DNA from: Ahaetulla prasina
Lineage: Eukaryota > Chordata > Lepidosauria > Squamata > Colubridae
Assembly: GCF_028640845.1 (NCBI RefSeq)
Contig: NC_080539.1
Location: 189,791,436 to 189,855,435, forward strand
Reading direction: 5' to 3'
Length of the DNA stretch: 64,000 bases
In this document: one piece after another, positions 1 through 9,196 of the stretch
Layout: every line of letters starts with the position of its first letter
Numbering within the stretch: position 1 is the first letter of the stretch
Translations under genes and position numbers: made by a program
The notes under the pieces: generated by a model
Seen by the model: only the letters and a program-made list of their open reading frames with translations
The model's database searches: none
Told to the model about the DNA's origin: nothing

Positions 1-110
1 ATCCTGATGCAGACCAGGATTGGGTTTTTTTCCACAGCTGTACCACCCAGTTGGGTCATGTTCAGTTTTTGATCCACCAAGACACCCACATCTTTTCATA
101 TTTACTGTTG
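1..110 (-). mobile_element. Old CR1 LINE fragment
   Basis: The phrase about 40-100 (gatccaccaagacaccca) is the reverse strand of the CR1 region also visible at about 1690-1870 and 17380-17430. It is short and diverged, and lies just beyond the 3' end of the RBM44-like gene. Confidence 0.35.
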
Positions 111-331
111 TCTGAAATAGTTTCGTTGCTTGATTTTTCCTATTTCTTTTCTTCCCATTTTCCCATAGCATGGTGGCTACTTAGTATGAATTTCACATCT
201 TTGAATTTCAAGATCTTTGGCTTTTAATTAAAAATTCCATAAAAACAGCAGCATATAGAAAAACGATAGTTTTATGCCCTGATGCTAAGCTAATTATTAC
301 AGTAGTAAAAAACACTTGAATTAATTAGGCA

Positions 332-458
332 TTTATTTCCAAAAATGTTTATTATTAAGATATAAATGTAAAATGCAGCAGGGGAAGAAATTCATTACAA
401 CTCAGAGATTTCTAAAACATACATTTCAATGCATTTTCAAGGTACTCACTTGTTTATT
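332..458 (-). promoter_or_regulatory. Candidate polyadenylation signals of the RBM44-like gene
   Basis: Reading the minus strand downstream of the TAA at 481, AATAAA hexamers occur at 453-458, 348-353 and 332-337 in AT-rich DNA. Any of these could end the 3' UTR; the pair near 340 is the more usual distance. No cleavage site can be proved from sequence alone. Confidence 0.4.
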
Positions 459-480
459 TCTCAGATTACTTTTTTTCTGA

Positions 481-601
481 TTATGAAGCAATTTTTTTAT
501 TCAGGAGAGATGATGTCATTTGAACAATTGTGCTTAAGGGCAAACCGCTAAGTCGACTCTTGTTTTCTTTTACCTCTACCAAAGCAGCCAAAATATTCTC
601 T
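481..601 (-). CDS. RBM44: Terminal coding exon of RRM protein (probable RBM44)
   Basis: Seen: on the minus strand an AG acceptor preceded by a T-rich tract sits at 602-603, and the exon reads 1 nt plus 40 codons to a TAA at 481-483. The single first base completes an Arg codon left split by the exon at 681-826, so the phases agree. The encoded tail contains LSGLPLSTIVQMTSSLLNKK. Family knowledge: a conserved C-terminal 'xLSGLxxxxIVxxxS' type tail follows the RRM in RBM44-like germ-cell proteins; I am working from memory, so the symbol is a best guess. Odd: a 140-bp exact copy of this exon and its edges lies at 1716-1855 inside a CR1 LINE. The reading frame is clean and has no premature stops, consistent with a functional gene. 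Confidence 0.75.
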
Positions 602-680
602 CTAAAATAAAAATAAATGAAAACTTCCAAGACCAGCTTAATATATTCCTACAAATATCACCTCTGAATAACACACTTAC

Positions 681-826
681 CTAGTAATCTGTGGATATAA
701 TTCTTCAAGTTTCTTTAGTACTTTGCGGAAACTGCTTAAGTTTAATGTATTTGGAGTTATAAAGGAAGATGATGGATTTGGAGTAAACTGTACTGAGCCA
801 AAAGGCAAGAGGCTGTCTGCAATATC
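681..826 (-). CDS. RBM44: Penultimate coding exon of RRM protein (probable RBM44)
   Basis: Seen on the minus strand: acceptor TTTTGTATCTAG then 146 nt (48 codons plus 2 nt) and donor AG|GTAAGTG at 679-681. The frame is open and encodes a Pro/Ser-rich stretch followed by an amphipathic segment (SSFRKVLKKLEELYPQITR). Entry phase is 0, matching the phase-0 donor of the exon at 15401-15872. Exit phase is 2, matching the terminal exon at 481-601. The three together give one uninterrupted frame. An additional exon of length divisible by three between them cannot be excluded. Both splice sites are near consensus, so I consider this a real host exon, not a repeat. Confidence 0.78.
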
Positions 827-1109
827 CTAGATACAAAATAAACAAAAACTGTAGTTTCACTCAAGATTACAATATGGAAACTAACATTTAAACAATGCTG
901 TAACATTAGAAAGAACATAATTGACATTTTCAGAAATAAGATCTTATGTATTCAATACAACCACTGATTAAAGTTTTTCACATGCTTTACAGAGGTGGCA
1001 GTTTTAAAAGGTTAATTGAATTATCTAAAATGTTCCTTTTCAATTAAATTCCATTCAATCTAGAAATTTGTTTAATAGCATAACCATAGCAATTGTTACA
1101 GTAGAATCA
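827..1109. other. Intron sequence, nothing recognised
   Basis: AT-rich DNA between the penultimate exon and the CR1 tail. I see no open frame or repeat signature. Confidence 0.4.
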
Positions 1110-1715
1110 GCCCATCAGAATAGAATTGAAAAGGACCATGGAGCTTCTAGTCCAACCCTCTCAAGCAGGAGACCTTATACCATTTCAGACAAGTGACTGT
1201 CCAGTCTCCTCTTAAAAATCTCCATTGATGAAGGCTTCTGAACCTCTGCAGGCAAGCCATTCCACTAGTTCATTGTCCTCAATATTAAGAAGTTTCTCAT
1301 TATATCCAGATTGCTTTAGTTTCCATCCATTGTTTCTTGCCCTGCCTACAGGTGCTTTGGTAAATAAATTGATCACCTCCATTTTCTGGCAACCCTTGAA
1401 ATACTGGAATACTGCTATCATGTCATCCCAGTCCTCCTTTTTTCTAGACTAGCCAAACCCAAATCCTGCATCTGTTCGTTTTAGTTTCCAGGCCTTTAAT
1501 CATATCAGTTGATCTTCTTTGCACTTTTTTCCAAAGTCTCAACATATTTTTTCTAATGTGGTGATCACAACTAGATGCCAGGTATGGCCTTACTAAGGCT
1601 TTATAAAGCAGTACTAATACTTCACGTGATTTTGATTCTATGCATGTTTATTCAATCAAACATTGTATTACCTTTTTTGCCTGCTGCCGCACACTGCTGG
1701 CTCATATTTAAGTGA

Positions 1716-1855
1716 TTTTTTTCTGATTATGAAGCAATTTTTTTATTCAGGAGAGATGATGTCATTTGAACAATTGTGCTTAAGGGCAAACCGCTAAGTC
1801 GACTCTTGTTTTCTTTTACCTCTACCAAAGCAGCCAAAATATTCTCTCTAAAATA
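1716..1855 (-). pseudogene. Exact 140-bp copy of the RBM44-like terminal exon
   Basis: Bases 1716-1855 are identical, by eye at every position, to 470-609. The copy holds the whole 121-nt coding exon with 11 bp beyond the stop and 8 bp of intron, including the TTTTAG acceptor. Left and right flanks are CR1 sequence, and comparison with the CR1 at about 17390 suggests little CR1 sequence was lost. If spliced directly to the phase-0 exon at 15401 it would be read out of frame and stop after about 17 codons. A recent templated duplication or an assembly error are the main explanations. Confidence 0.85.
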
Positions 1856-3236
1856 CTAGGACTCTAAGGTCCCTCTCACAGTTACTGTTTTTGAACCAGG
1901 GTTCACCTAATCTGTACTTGTACCTTTTGTTTTTCCTGCCTAGGTATAAAACCTTGCTTTTCTCCACATTAAATTTCATGTTGTTGTATAGGGCTTATTG
2001 TTCAAATTTGTCAAGATCTTTTTGAATCCTGAACTGGTCTTCTGGGGTGTTGACTATTCCTGCCAGCTTAGTGTCATCTGCAGATTTGATGAGTTCCCCT
2101 TCTATTCCCTCATCCAAGTCATTTATAAAGATATTGAAGAATACTGGTTCTAAGATGGAACCTTGTGGTACCCCACTGCTTACTTCTTTCTATGCAGATG
2201 TAGTATCATTAAAGACTATTTGTTGAGTACGATTTGTCAGGCAGTTACAAATCCATCTGGTGATAATGCTATCTATCCCACAGTTTTCTAATTTAGAAGT
2301 AGGTTGTACTCTACTTTGTCAAATGCCTTGCTGAAGTGTAAGTATACCATGTCCACAGCATTTTGCTGATCTACTAATTTAGTCACTTTGTCAAAGAATG
2401 AAATAAGGTTAGTTCGGCATTATGTTTTTAATAAAACCATGCTGGCTTTTAGTTATAACTTAGTTTCTAGATGTTCACAGATCTGCTTTTGATTATCTTT
2501 TCCAGTATTTTCCCAGGCATTGATGTTAGGCTGATTGGTCTGTAATTTCCTGGGTCTGTTTTTTTTCTTTTATGAAGATTGGAACCATTTCAACCTTTTT
2601 CAATTCTCAAGTAATTCTTTTTTTTTAAAATAATTTTTATTTCCATTTTCCAACATTATATTTATTTACAAACTATTATCCATCATTAATCATTAATTTT
2701 TATTTATTACTGATTCAGGCCTGCCCGACTGCCACTTCCTTTCTTCACAACCTCCCTCTCTACCCTCTACTACTTTCCCATCCTTCATCTCCTTCACTTT
2801 ACTACTTTCTCTCCTCCTTCTCCACTCCTTCCTTCTTCCACCCTATCTAACCTTCTTATTCCCCTCCTCCTTCTCAACTCTTTCCTACCTACTTTCTTCC
2901 CTCCTTCTACTTCTCTCTCCTTTTCTTTCTGAAATGGCAGTCGAGCAGCCCCAATATCATTTTAAATTTTAATTTCATATCTTCAAACATTACTGTACGT
3001 TAATAACCAATCCATGTATCATTTCCCTTTCTCCCCCCCAGACTTCCCAGAGCAAATACCGGGTATTATGACCAACAATCACAAGCTAAAATATACAAAA
3101 TATACATAAACTCCCACCCTCAAAAATTTAAAACTCTAAATCCCCTCACAATAAAAATAAAGAGATAAGAGAGAACAATAAAAAAGAAAAAAGACAAGAA
3201 ACAATACCAACTTCACATATTACTTCTTCTTACAAT

Positions 3237-3590
3237 CCATTTTTAAAATTGATCCATCTTCTCAAATTCAAATTTCCCCCCCCCCTTATATACTCCTTCA
3301 AATTTCATAAGTCCATTTCTTGAATTACAGTCCATCTTTCCGAACTCAAATTTTCATCAGTTATATATTTCTTCAATTGTCGAAACATTTAATGTCCATT
3401 CTTCTTACAGCCCATTTTAAAAATTAGTCCATCTTCTCAAATTCAAATTTTTCTCCCACTTGTATATTTCTTCAAATTTCATAAGTCCATTTCTTAAATT
3501 ACGATCCAGCTTCTCGAACTCAAATACCCATCACTTATATCTTTCTTCAATTGTCATAACATTTAATGTCCAATCTTCCAATACTTTCCA
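3237..3590. repeat. About 177-bp tandem duplication in the half-L1 3' region
   Basis: The block about 3237-3413 recurs with scattered changes at about 3414-3590. Shared phrases include atccatcttctcaaattcaa, aatttcataagtccatttct and aacatttaatgtcca. A shorter tandem repeat of about 35 bp (tacatccacaacatacagta...) follows at about 3650-3740 in two and a half copies. Confidence 0.75.
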
Positions 3591-3891
3591 ACTTAACTTC
3601 ATAACTTTTACTATCTATAAACGTGTCAATTAAAACAAACAATCATTTAAGCTACATCCACAACATACAGTAAACAATTAAAATCATTACATCCACAACA
3701 TACAGTAAACAATTAAAATCATTACATCCACAACATTATCTAAATTCATAAATTTTACTTTCCAACCTTCACAATTAAATAATATCATCCCATAGGTTTA
3801 TACCATACAAATAGCAAATAACAAAAATCCTATAATTTGTATCCTAAACAAATCAATTTCAAAAATTAACCATAATCATCATATTCACATC

Positions 3892-4867
3892 TTAAACATT
3901 CCTCCCTCCCATTCTATTTTCCATCATTTCCAAACCATTTAACTTAGCATCTAACAACAAAGGATTCCCACTCTTTAAAACATTAATATAAAAATGTCTT
4001 GGTTTCGTAACTGAATTAAGAAAATACTTTCTGCCTCTAAAATTCACTGACAAACCCATTGGAACTTCCCATCTAAAATATATCTGATGTTTCTTAAACT
4101 CATCCACTAAAAAAGCAAATTCTCTTCTCTTTCTTAACATTTTAGGAGGAATTTCCTTCATCATTTTTATATCTTGTCCCAATATTTGAAATTTATTTTT
4201 ATAAAAGGCTTGCAAAATTTCATACCTAATCTTTTTAGTTGTAAAATAAATAACCACATCCCTTGGTAATTTATTTTGTCTTGCCCACCAAGAATTAACA
4301 TGATAAATTCTTTCAATATTAATCTCAAAGTCTTCTGGCTCCACACCCTTTATCTGAGCAAAGGCTTGCGTAAAAATCTCTTTTAAATTTTCCTTCCTAT
4401 TTTGCCTCAATCCCCTCACCCTTATGGCATATTCCATTAATCTATATTGTAATATTACTCTTTCTTCATCTGCCTTATCTACCTTTGCCTGTATATCTTC
4501 CATCTTATTATCTAAGTTCCAATTATTTTGATTCTTTTGAATTTCCTCTATTTTCCTTTGTAACTCTAAATTAGCTTTATTAATTTCTTCAAGATTATCT
4601 TCCATCTCAATACAAGAGCTTAATATTTGCGAAATTGCATCCTTTACCATTTTCATTTCCTTCTTCTGCTCTTCCACCACTTCCTTAAAATCCAACATCT
4701 CTTTCTCTTTCATCAAATTTTTGATCTATTTCTGAAAAACAAGTCTCCAAAAACTCCTGTAAAGAGTTTCTTAATTCCTTTTTAATCTCTTCTTTTAAGT
4801 TTTGAATCTGAACTGAAGAAATTTCAAAGTTTTTAGTGACTTTTGGTACTATTTGCTTAAAAGCCAT
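3892..4867 (-). pseudogene. L1 ORF1 protein (nucleic-acid chaperone), one frameshift
   Basis: Two overlapping minus-strand frames (4685-4867 and 3892-4716) cover about 325 residues of an L1 ORF1p. The order is a short N-terminus, a long Lys/Glu-rich coiled coil, then an RRM-like domain containing RVRGLRQNRKENLKE and NSWWARQNKLPRDVVIYF, then a C-terminal domain with LGQDIKMMKEIPPKMLRKRR. The frames shift by one base near 4700. Family role: ORF1p trimerises through the coiled coil and coats L1 RNA. The start ATG at 4867 follows an AT-rich leader. Apart from the one shift the frame is open, which suggests modest age. ORF2 is absent downstream. Confidence 0.8.
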
Positions 4868-5665
4868 TTTTTAAAATATAGCCTAATAACGGATAAAAGG
4901 AGGTTAAAAAAGAAAAATTCAAAAAGCTTTTCTTCCGAATCACTATAATCCCAAAGAAGAAGAAAAAATATAAATCATAAAATTCTCATTTCATCCATTT
5001 AGTCAGTATCTTCTAGTTCCACACTAGCTGTTAATAAGCATTTCTTTAACTTTCGTTTCTAGTACACACATTCCACAAAACGCCATTTGCTTTCTTCTCT
5101 CCTATCTTCGCAACAAGTATATCCTCAGGGGATTGCAGTCTTCTTACAAACAAATGATAGAACTCCAGTATCTGCTCCGTCCGCGTTACAATCCATCATA
5201 AATCAATTTCCGCCACGGAGACTGGACGCTACGTTTTTTTCTGTCAGAAGACAGATGCATCTCCGAGTCTGAAGCTTTTCAGGCTATGGAAGGAGCACTG
5301 CCCTCAAGCCCCCAGAAACTTTTTCTGTGGCTTTTTTGGGTGTCTCAACTTCAGCCTGAATGCTCATCTCTCCCTCTTTGCCCGAGGGAAGAGACTTACA
5401 AGCTGTTGGACGATAGATTTACGATGTCCTGACAGCTCTACAGACTAAGGAGTTAGCAGTCTAAACAAGACTGCTTTCAACGAAGCGGAGCCAAACCAGA
5501 AGTCTAATTCTCAAGTAATTCTTGTTGCAGGATTTTTGAACGATATGGTACAATGGTTCTGAGATAACATCTGCCAACTCCTTCAGAACTCTGGGGTGTA
5601 AACCATCAGATCCCGCTAATTTACTGTATATTCATCAAGATCAGATAGGTATTCTCTAACCATTT

Positions 5666-6165
5666 TTCCAAAGCCATTTTTTCTGGGGGGAAAATGGGGG
5701 GAAGGGGGGAAGGACTGTAGAATATGTTCTTTTCCAATAATAAATAAATTATTTATGACATGATATTCAAAATATGTAACATGAAGACCTTAATGAAAGA
5801 TTTCTGAGATATTTTTTTTTTTTGTAAAGTCTTAAATTATTGCAAGTTCTCTCAGCTGAAGACAAACGAATCCTGGAATACAATTCAAGTAACACTGTAC
5901 TTCTAAATGTAGTTCTCAAACAAGAGAAATATGCATTTATGTCACTAGGGGGCACTGAAGGGAAAAGGCTCCAGTTTAGTTTACTTGTGCACCTGGGACC
6001 TCCTACAGTTGAGTAATTGTTGGTATACAGTAGATTATAGTTTCTATCCTCATCTCAGGCCTTAACTGACAGGTAAGCGGGTACATTTATCTGACAAATT
6101 AGTTGCTCTTTTGTAACCCTTAAATGATTCCTATTAATGTCATCACAGCATCATGTTTATCTATA
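5666..6165. other. Intronic sequence without recognised repeats
   Basis: About 500 bp of apparently unique DNA with short homopolymer runs (G-rich near 5693-5710, T-run near 5810). No gene is seen. It holds one CTCF-like motif at 5941-5958, listed separately. Confidence 0.4.
5941..5958 (+). promoter_or_regulatory. CTCF-like binding motif
   Basis: The sequence gtCACTAGGGGGCACtga matches the well-known core CTCF consensus (CCACTAGGGGGCA type) at nearly every core position. It lies in a repeat-poor stretch of the intron. Occupancy cannot be inferred from sequence alone. Confidence 0.45.
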
Positions 6166-6173
6166 GCCTGGTC

Positions 6174-6466
6174 CAGAGGTGGGTTTCAGCAGGTTCTGAC
6201 CAGTTCTGGAGAACCGGTAGCAGAAATTTTGAGTAGTTCAGAGAACCGGTAGTAAAAATTCTGACTGCCCCCGCTCCCATCTATTCTCTGCCTCCTAGGT
6301 CCCGCCTTATTGGGAGGAAATGGGGATTTTGTAGTAACCTTCCCCTGGAGTGGGGAGGGAATGGAGATTTTACAGTATCCTTCCCATGCCATGCCCACCA
6401 AGCCATGCCACGCCATCTAAGCCACACCCACAGAACTGGTATTAAAAAAAATTGAAACCACCACTG
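6174..6466. mobile_element. hAT-type MITE with perfect 8-bp TSD
   Basis: A 293-bp element starts cagaggtgggtttcagcag and ends gaaaccaccactg, giving imperfect terminal inverted repeats (CAGaGGTGG / CAGTGGTGG). It is flanked by identical 8-bp repeats gcctggtc at 6166-6173 and 6467-6474, the TSD length of hAT transposons. There is no coding capacity, so it must have been mobilised in trans. Confidence 0.85.
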
Positions 6467-7140
6467 GCCTGGTCAATAAATTGGTTTTGGTTTTTCTTTT
6501 CCTCCTCTCAGTAAAATGGTGAGATTGACATTTAGAGTTTGGAAACATTTCCACAGTGCAATTTCTGCTGAGAGCAAAGCTGCAATTTGCAAATATTGTG
6601 AGAATTCTTTTCCAAATGCTACAAGGATGACAAAACACATGGTTGCATGTCAGAAGTGCCCTAAAGACATTAGAAAATACTTTACAGAATTAAATGATGA
6701 GGAATAGAATGAAAGTGCAAATAGCTTTCTACTTGTTCTAATTCCAGAAACACTTTTTCTGCTGCTTCTGGATCATCACAAAGTGTTTCTTTACCAGCAG
6801 CATCTTCAAGTAAGGTGTTGCTAACCACTGCCTCACAAAAATACACAATACTTTCATTTATAGATAAAACAACACCTATAAATCAAGAGAAAATTGATCA
6901 CTCTCTTGCAAGAGCAATATATGCTTCTGGATCAGCATTGTCAATAACTGAAAATGCATATTGGCAGGAAGCTTTTAAATTATTACTATCATTAAACCAT
7001 TTGCTAAGAGGACGTTCCTTGAGCAAGCCTCTTTTGGAGTCAGTGTGATGTACTCTGTACAAGGAAAAATCAGTGAAGCACTATGCCTTGCAGTACTTAC
7101 AGATGGAGAAGGAATCATCAACTTTGTGATAACACCTTTT

Positions 7141-7216
7141 ATAGAATAGAATAGAATAGAATAGAATAGAATAGAATAGAATAGAATAGAATAGAATAGA
7201 ATAGAATAGAATAGAA
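7141..7216. repeat. (AATAG)n microsatellite at the L3 3' tail
   Basis: About 15 units of a perfect AATAG pentamer abut the L3 3' end (aatttttattggccaagtg). The other copy at 62767-62790 has only about five units of the same motif. Known: L3-type CR1 LINEs of colubroid snakes seed this microsatellite. Confidence 0.9.
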
Positions 7217-7811
7217 TTTTTATTGGCCAAGTGTGATTGGACACACAAGGAATTTGCCTTGGTGCATATGCTCTCAGTGTACATAAAAGAAAAGATACGT
7301 TCATCAAGGTACAACATTTACAACACAATTGATGGTCAATATATCAATATAAATCATAAGGATTGCCAGCAACAAGTTATAGTCATACAGTCATAAATGG
7401 AAAGAGATTGGTGATGGGAACTATGAGAAGATTAATAGTAGTGCAGCTTCAGTAAATAGTTTGACAGTGTTGAAGGAATTATTTGTTTAGCAGAGTGATG
7501 GTCTTCGGGAAAAAACTGTTCTTGTGTCTAGTTGTTCTGGTGTGCAGTGCTCTATAGCGTCGTTTTGAGGGTAGGAATTGAAACAGTTTATGTCCAGGAT
7601 GCGAGGGGTCTGTAAATATTTTCACGGCCCTCTTCTTGATTCGTGCAGTATACAGATCCTCAATGGAAGGCAGATTGGTAGCAATTATTTTTTCTGCAGT
7701 TCTAATTATCCTCTGAAGTCTGTGTTTTTCTTGTTGGGTTGCAGAACCGAACCAGACAGTTATAGAGGTGCAAATGACAGACTCAATAATTCCTCTGTAG
7801 AATTGGATCAT

Positions 7812-9196
7812 TTATTTATTTTTATTTTATTTAATCATATTTATATACCGCCCTATCTCCCGAGGGACTCAGGGCGGTTTACAGGCACTAAAAACAGATA
7901 AATACAATATAAATACAATATAAAAACAATTAAAAAACGTATTCTAAAGCCCATTAATTAAAAAGTATAAAAATAAAACCCAATTTAAAACCCATAAATT
8001 TAAAATCTAACTCAGTCCTGCACAATTAAATAAGTATGTTTTAAGCCCGCGGCGGAAGGTCCGAAGGTCCGAAAGCTGACGAAGCCCGGCGGCTAGATCG
8101 TCCCAGAGGGTGGGGGCCCCCACACAGAAGGCCCTTGCGCTGGGCGGCGCCAGACGACATTGCCTCGCTGACGCCACCCTGAGGAGACCGTCTCTGTGAG
8201 AGCGCACGGGTCGGTGAGAGGTATTCGGTAGCAGTAGGCGGTCCCGTAAATAACCCGGCCCAATGCCATGGAGCGCTTTAAAGGTGGTCACCAAAACCTT
8301 GAAGCGCACCCGGAAGGCCACAGGTAGCCAGTGCAGTCTGCGCAGGATGGGTGTTATGCGGGAGCCACGAGGGGCTCCATCTATCACCCGCGCAGCCGCA
8401 TTCTGGACTAACTGCAGCCTCCGGATGCCCTTCAAGGGGAGCCCCATGTAGAGAGCATTGCAGTAATCCAGGCGGGACGTCACGAGTGCGTGAGTGACCG
8501 TGCATAGGGCATCCCGGTCCAGAAAGGGGCGCAACTGGCGTACCAGGCGAACCTGGTAGAACGCTCTCCTGGAGACGGCCGTCAAATGCTCTTCTAGAGA
8601 CAGCCGTTCATCCAGGAGGACGCCTAAGTTGCGGACCCTCTCCATCGAGGCCAATGACTCGCCACTGATGGTCAGCCGCGGATTTAGCTGACTGTACCGG
8701 GACGCCGGCATCCACAGCCACTCTGTCTTGGCGGGATTGAGCTTGAGCCTGTTTCTCCCCATCCAGACCCGTACGGCCTCCAGACACCGGGACAGCACTT
8801 CGATAGCTTTGTTGGGGTGGTCCGGTGTAGAAAAGTACAGCTGGGTGTCATCCGCATACAGCTGGTACTTCACACCGAAACCACTGATGATCTCACCCAG
8901 CGGCTTCATGTAGATGTTAAACAGAAGGGGCGAGAGGATCGACCCCTGCGGCACCCCACAAGTGAGGCGCCTCGGGGCCGACCTCTGCCCCCCTGTCAAC
9001 ACCGACTGCGACCGGTCGGAGAGATAGGAGGAGAACCACCGATAAACGGTGCCTCCCACTCCCAATCCCTCCAACCGGCGCAGCAGGATACCATGGTCGA
9101 TGGTATCGAAAGCCGCTGAGAGGTCTAATAGGACCAGGGCAGAGGAACAACCCCTATCCCTGGCCCTCCAGAGATCATCCACCAACGCGACCAAAG
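7812..9196 (-). mobile_element. L2-type LINE inserted in the L3 element
   Basis: A 5'-truncated minus-strand L2. Its 3' end is the reverse of 'ccgccctgagtcccTcggga' followed by an AAAT-like tail at 7812-7870. It splits the L3 frame between its KLPKELL and IQFYRG codons, and the L3 resumes near 9197. The RT frame is open (see the CDS at 8007-9194), so this is one of the youngest insertions in the nest. Confidence 0.82.
8007..9194 (-). CDS. L2 LINE reverse transcriptase (395 aa, open)
   Basis: An uninterrupted 395-codon frame covering the RT finger/palm and C-terminal domain of an L2-clade LINE protein. Visible motifs: [38 protein letters not shown], the catalytic [12 protein letters not shown] (YADD), the primer-grip region, and the L2-typical C-terminus [20 protein letters not shown] with [19 protein letters not shown]. 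The family polymerase copies its RNA at a nick made by the N-terminal endonuclease, which this 5'-truncated copy lacks. Absence of stops implies recent insertion, not cellular function. The first Met is an internal residue of the full protein. Confidence 0.82.
   Translation of the reverse strand: MVALVDDLWRARDRGCSSALVLLDLSAAFDTIDHGILLRRLEGLGVGGTVYRWFSSYLSDRSQSVLTGGQRSAPRRLTCGVPQGSILSPLLFNIYMKPLGEIISGFGVKYQLYADDTQLYFSTPDHPNKAIEVLSRCLEAVRVWMGRNRLKLNPAKTEWLWMPASRYSQLNPRLTISGESLASMERVRNLGVLLDERLSLEEHLTAVSRRAFYQVRLVRQLRPFLDRDALCTVTHALVTSRLDYCNALYMGLPLKGIRRLQLVQNAAARVIDGAPRGSRITPILRRLHWLPVAFRVRFKVLVTTFKALHGIGPGYLRDRLLLPNTSHRPVRSHRDGLLRVASARQCRLAPPSARAFCVGAPTLWDDLAAGLRQLSDLRTFRRGLKTYLFNCAGLS

Larger units (their letters stand above)
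2620..5505 (-). mobile_element. ORF1-only (half) L1 retrotransposon, 18-bp TSD
   Basis: The element sits between perfect 18-bp direct repeats (aattctcaagtaattctt) at 2602-2619 and 5506-5523. On the minus strand it has a 5' UTR of about 640 bp, one ORF1 (3892-4867, one frameshift), then about 1.27 kb of AT-rich 3' sequence with a polypurine tract (about 2700-2940) and a terminal A-rich tail. No endonuclease or reverse transcriptase ORF2 is present, and ORF1 runs straight into 3' sequence. The intact 5' end and TSD show that it inserted in this form. Comparable in layout to mammalian HAL1 elements. Its 5' end resembles that of the element at 27881-30344. Confidence 0.8.
1110..5665 (-). mobile_element. 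CR1 LINE (minus), interrupted twice
   Basis: Segments 1110-1715, 1856-2619 and 5524-5665 read as one 5'-truncated CR1 on the minus strand. The 3' end is the CR1-type 'ttggactagaagctcc' phrase near 1140. RT motifs are visible in reverse around 2060-2190 (FADDT-like and QGSVLGP-like regions) but with stops and frameshifts. It is interrupted by a 140-bp copy of a host exon (1716-1855) and by an ORF1-only L1 (2620-5505), so it predates both. It lies in the large intron of the RBM44-like gene. Confidence 0.75.

Noticed and set aside
3650..3740. Regular 35-bp repeats that might suggest a CRISPR array
   Set aside because: Repeats are directly adjacent without spacers and lie in an L1-type 3' region of a vertebrate genome.
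7975..8913. Plus-strand open frames antisense to the L2 RT
   Set aside because: They are shadows of the 395-codon minus-strand RT; no motif of their own.
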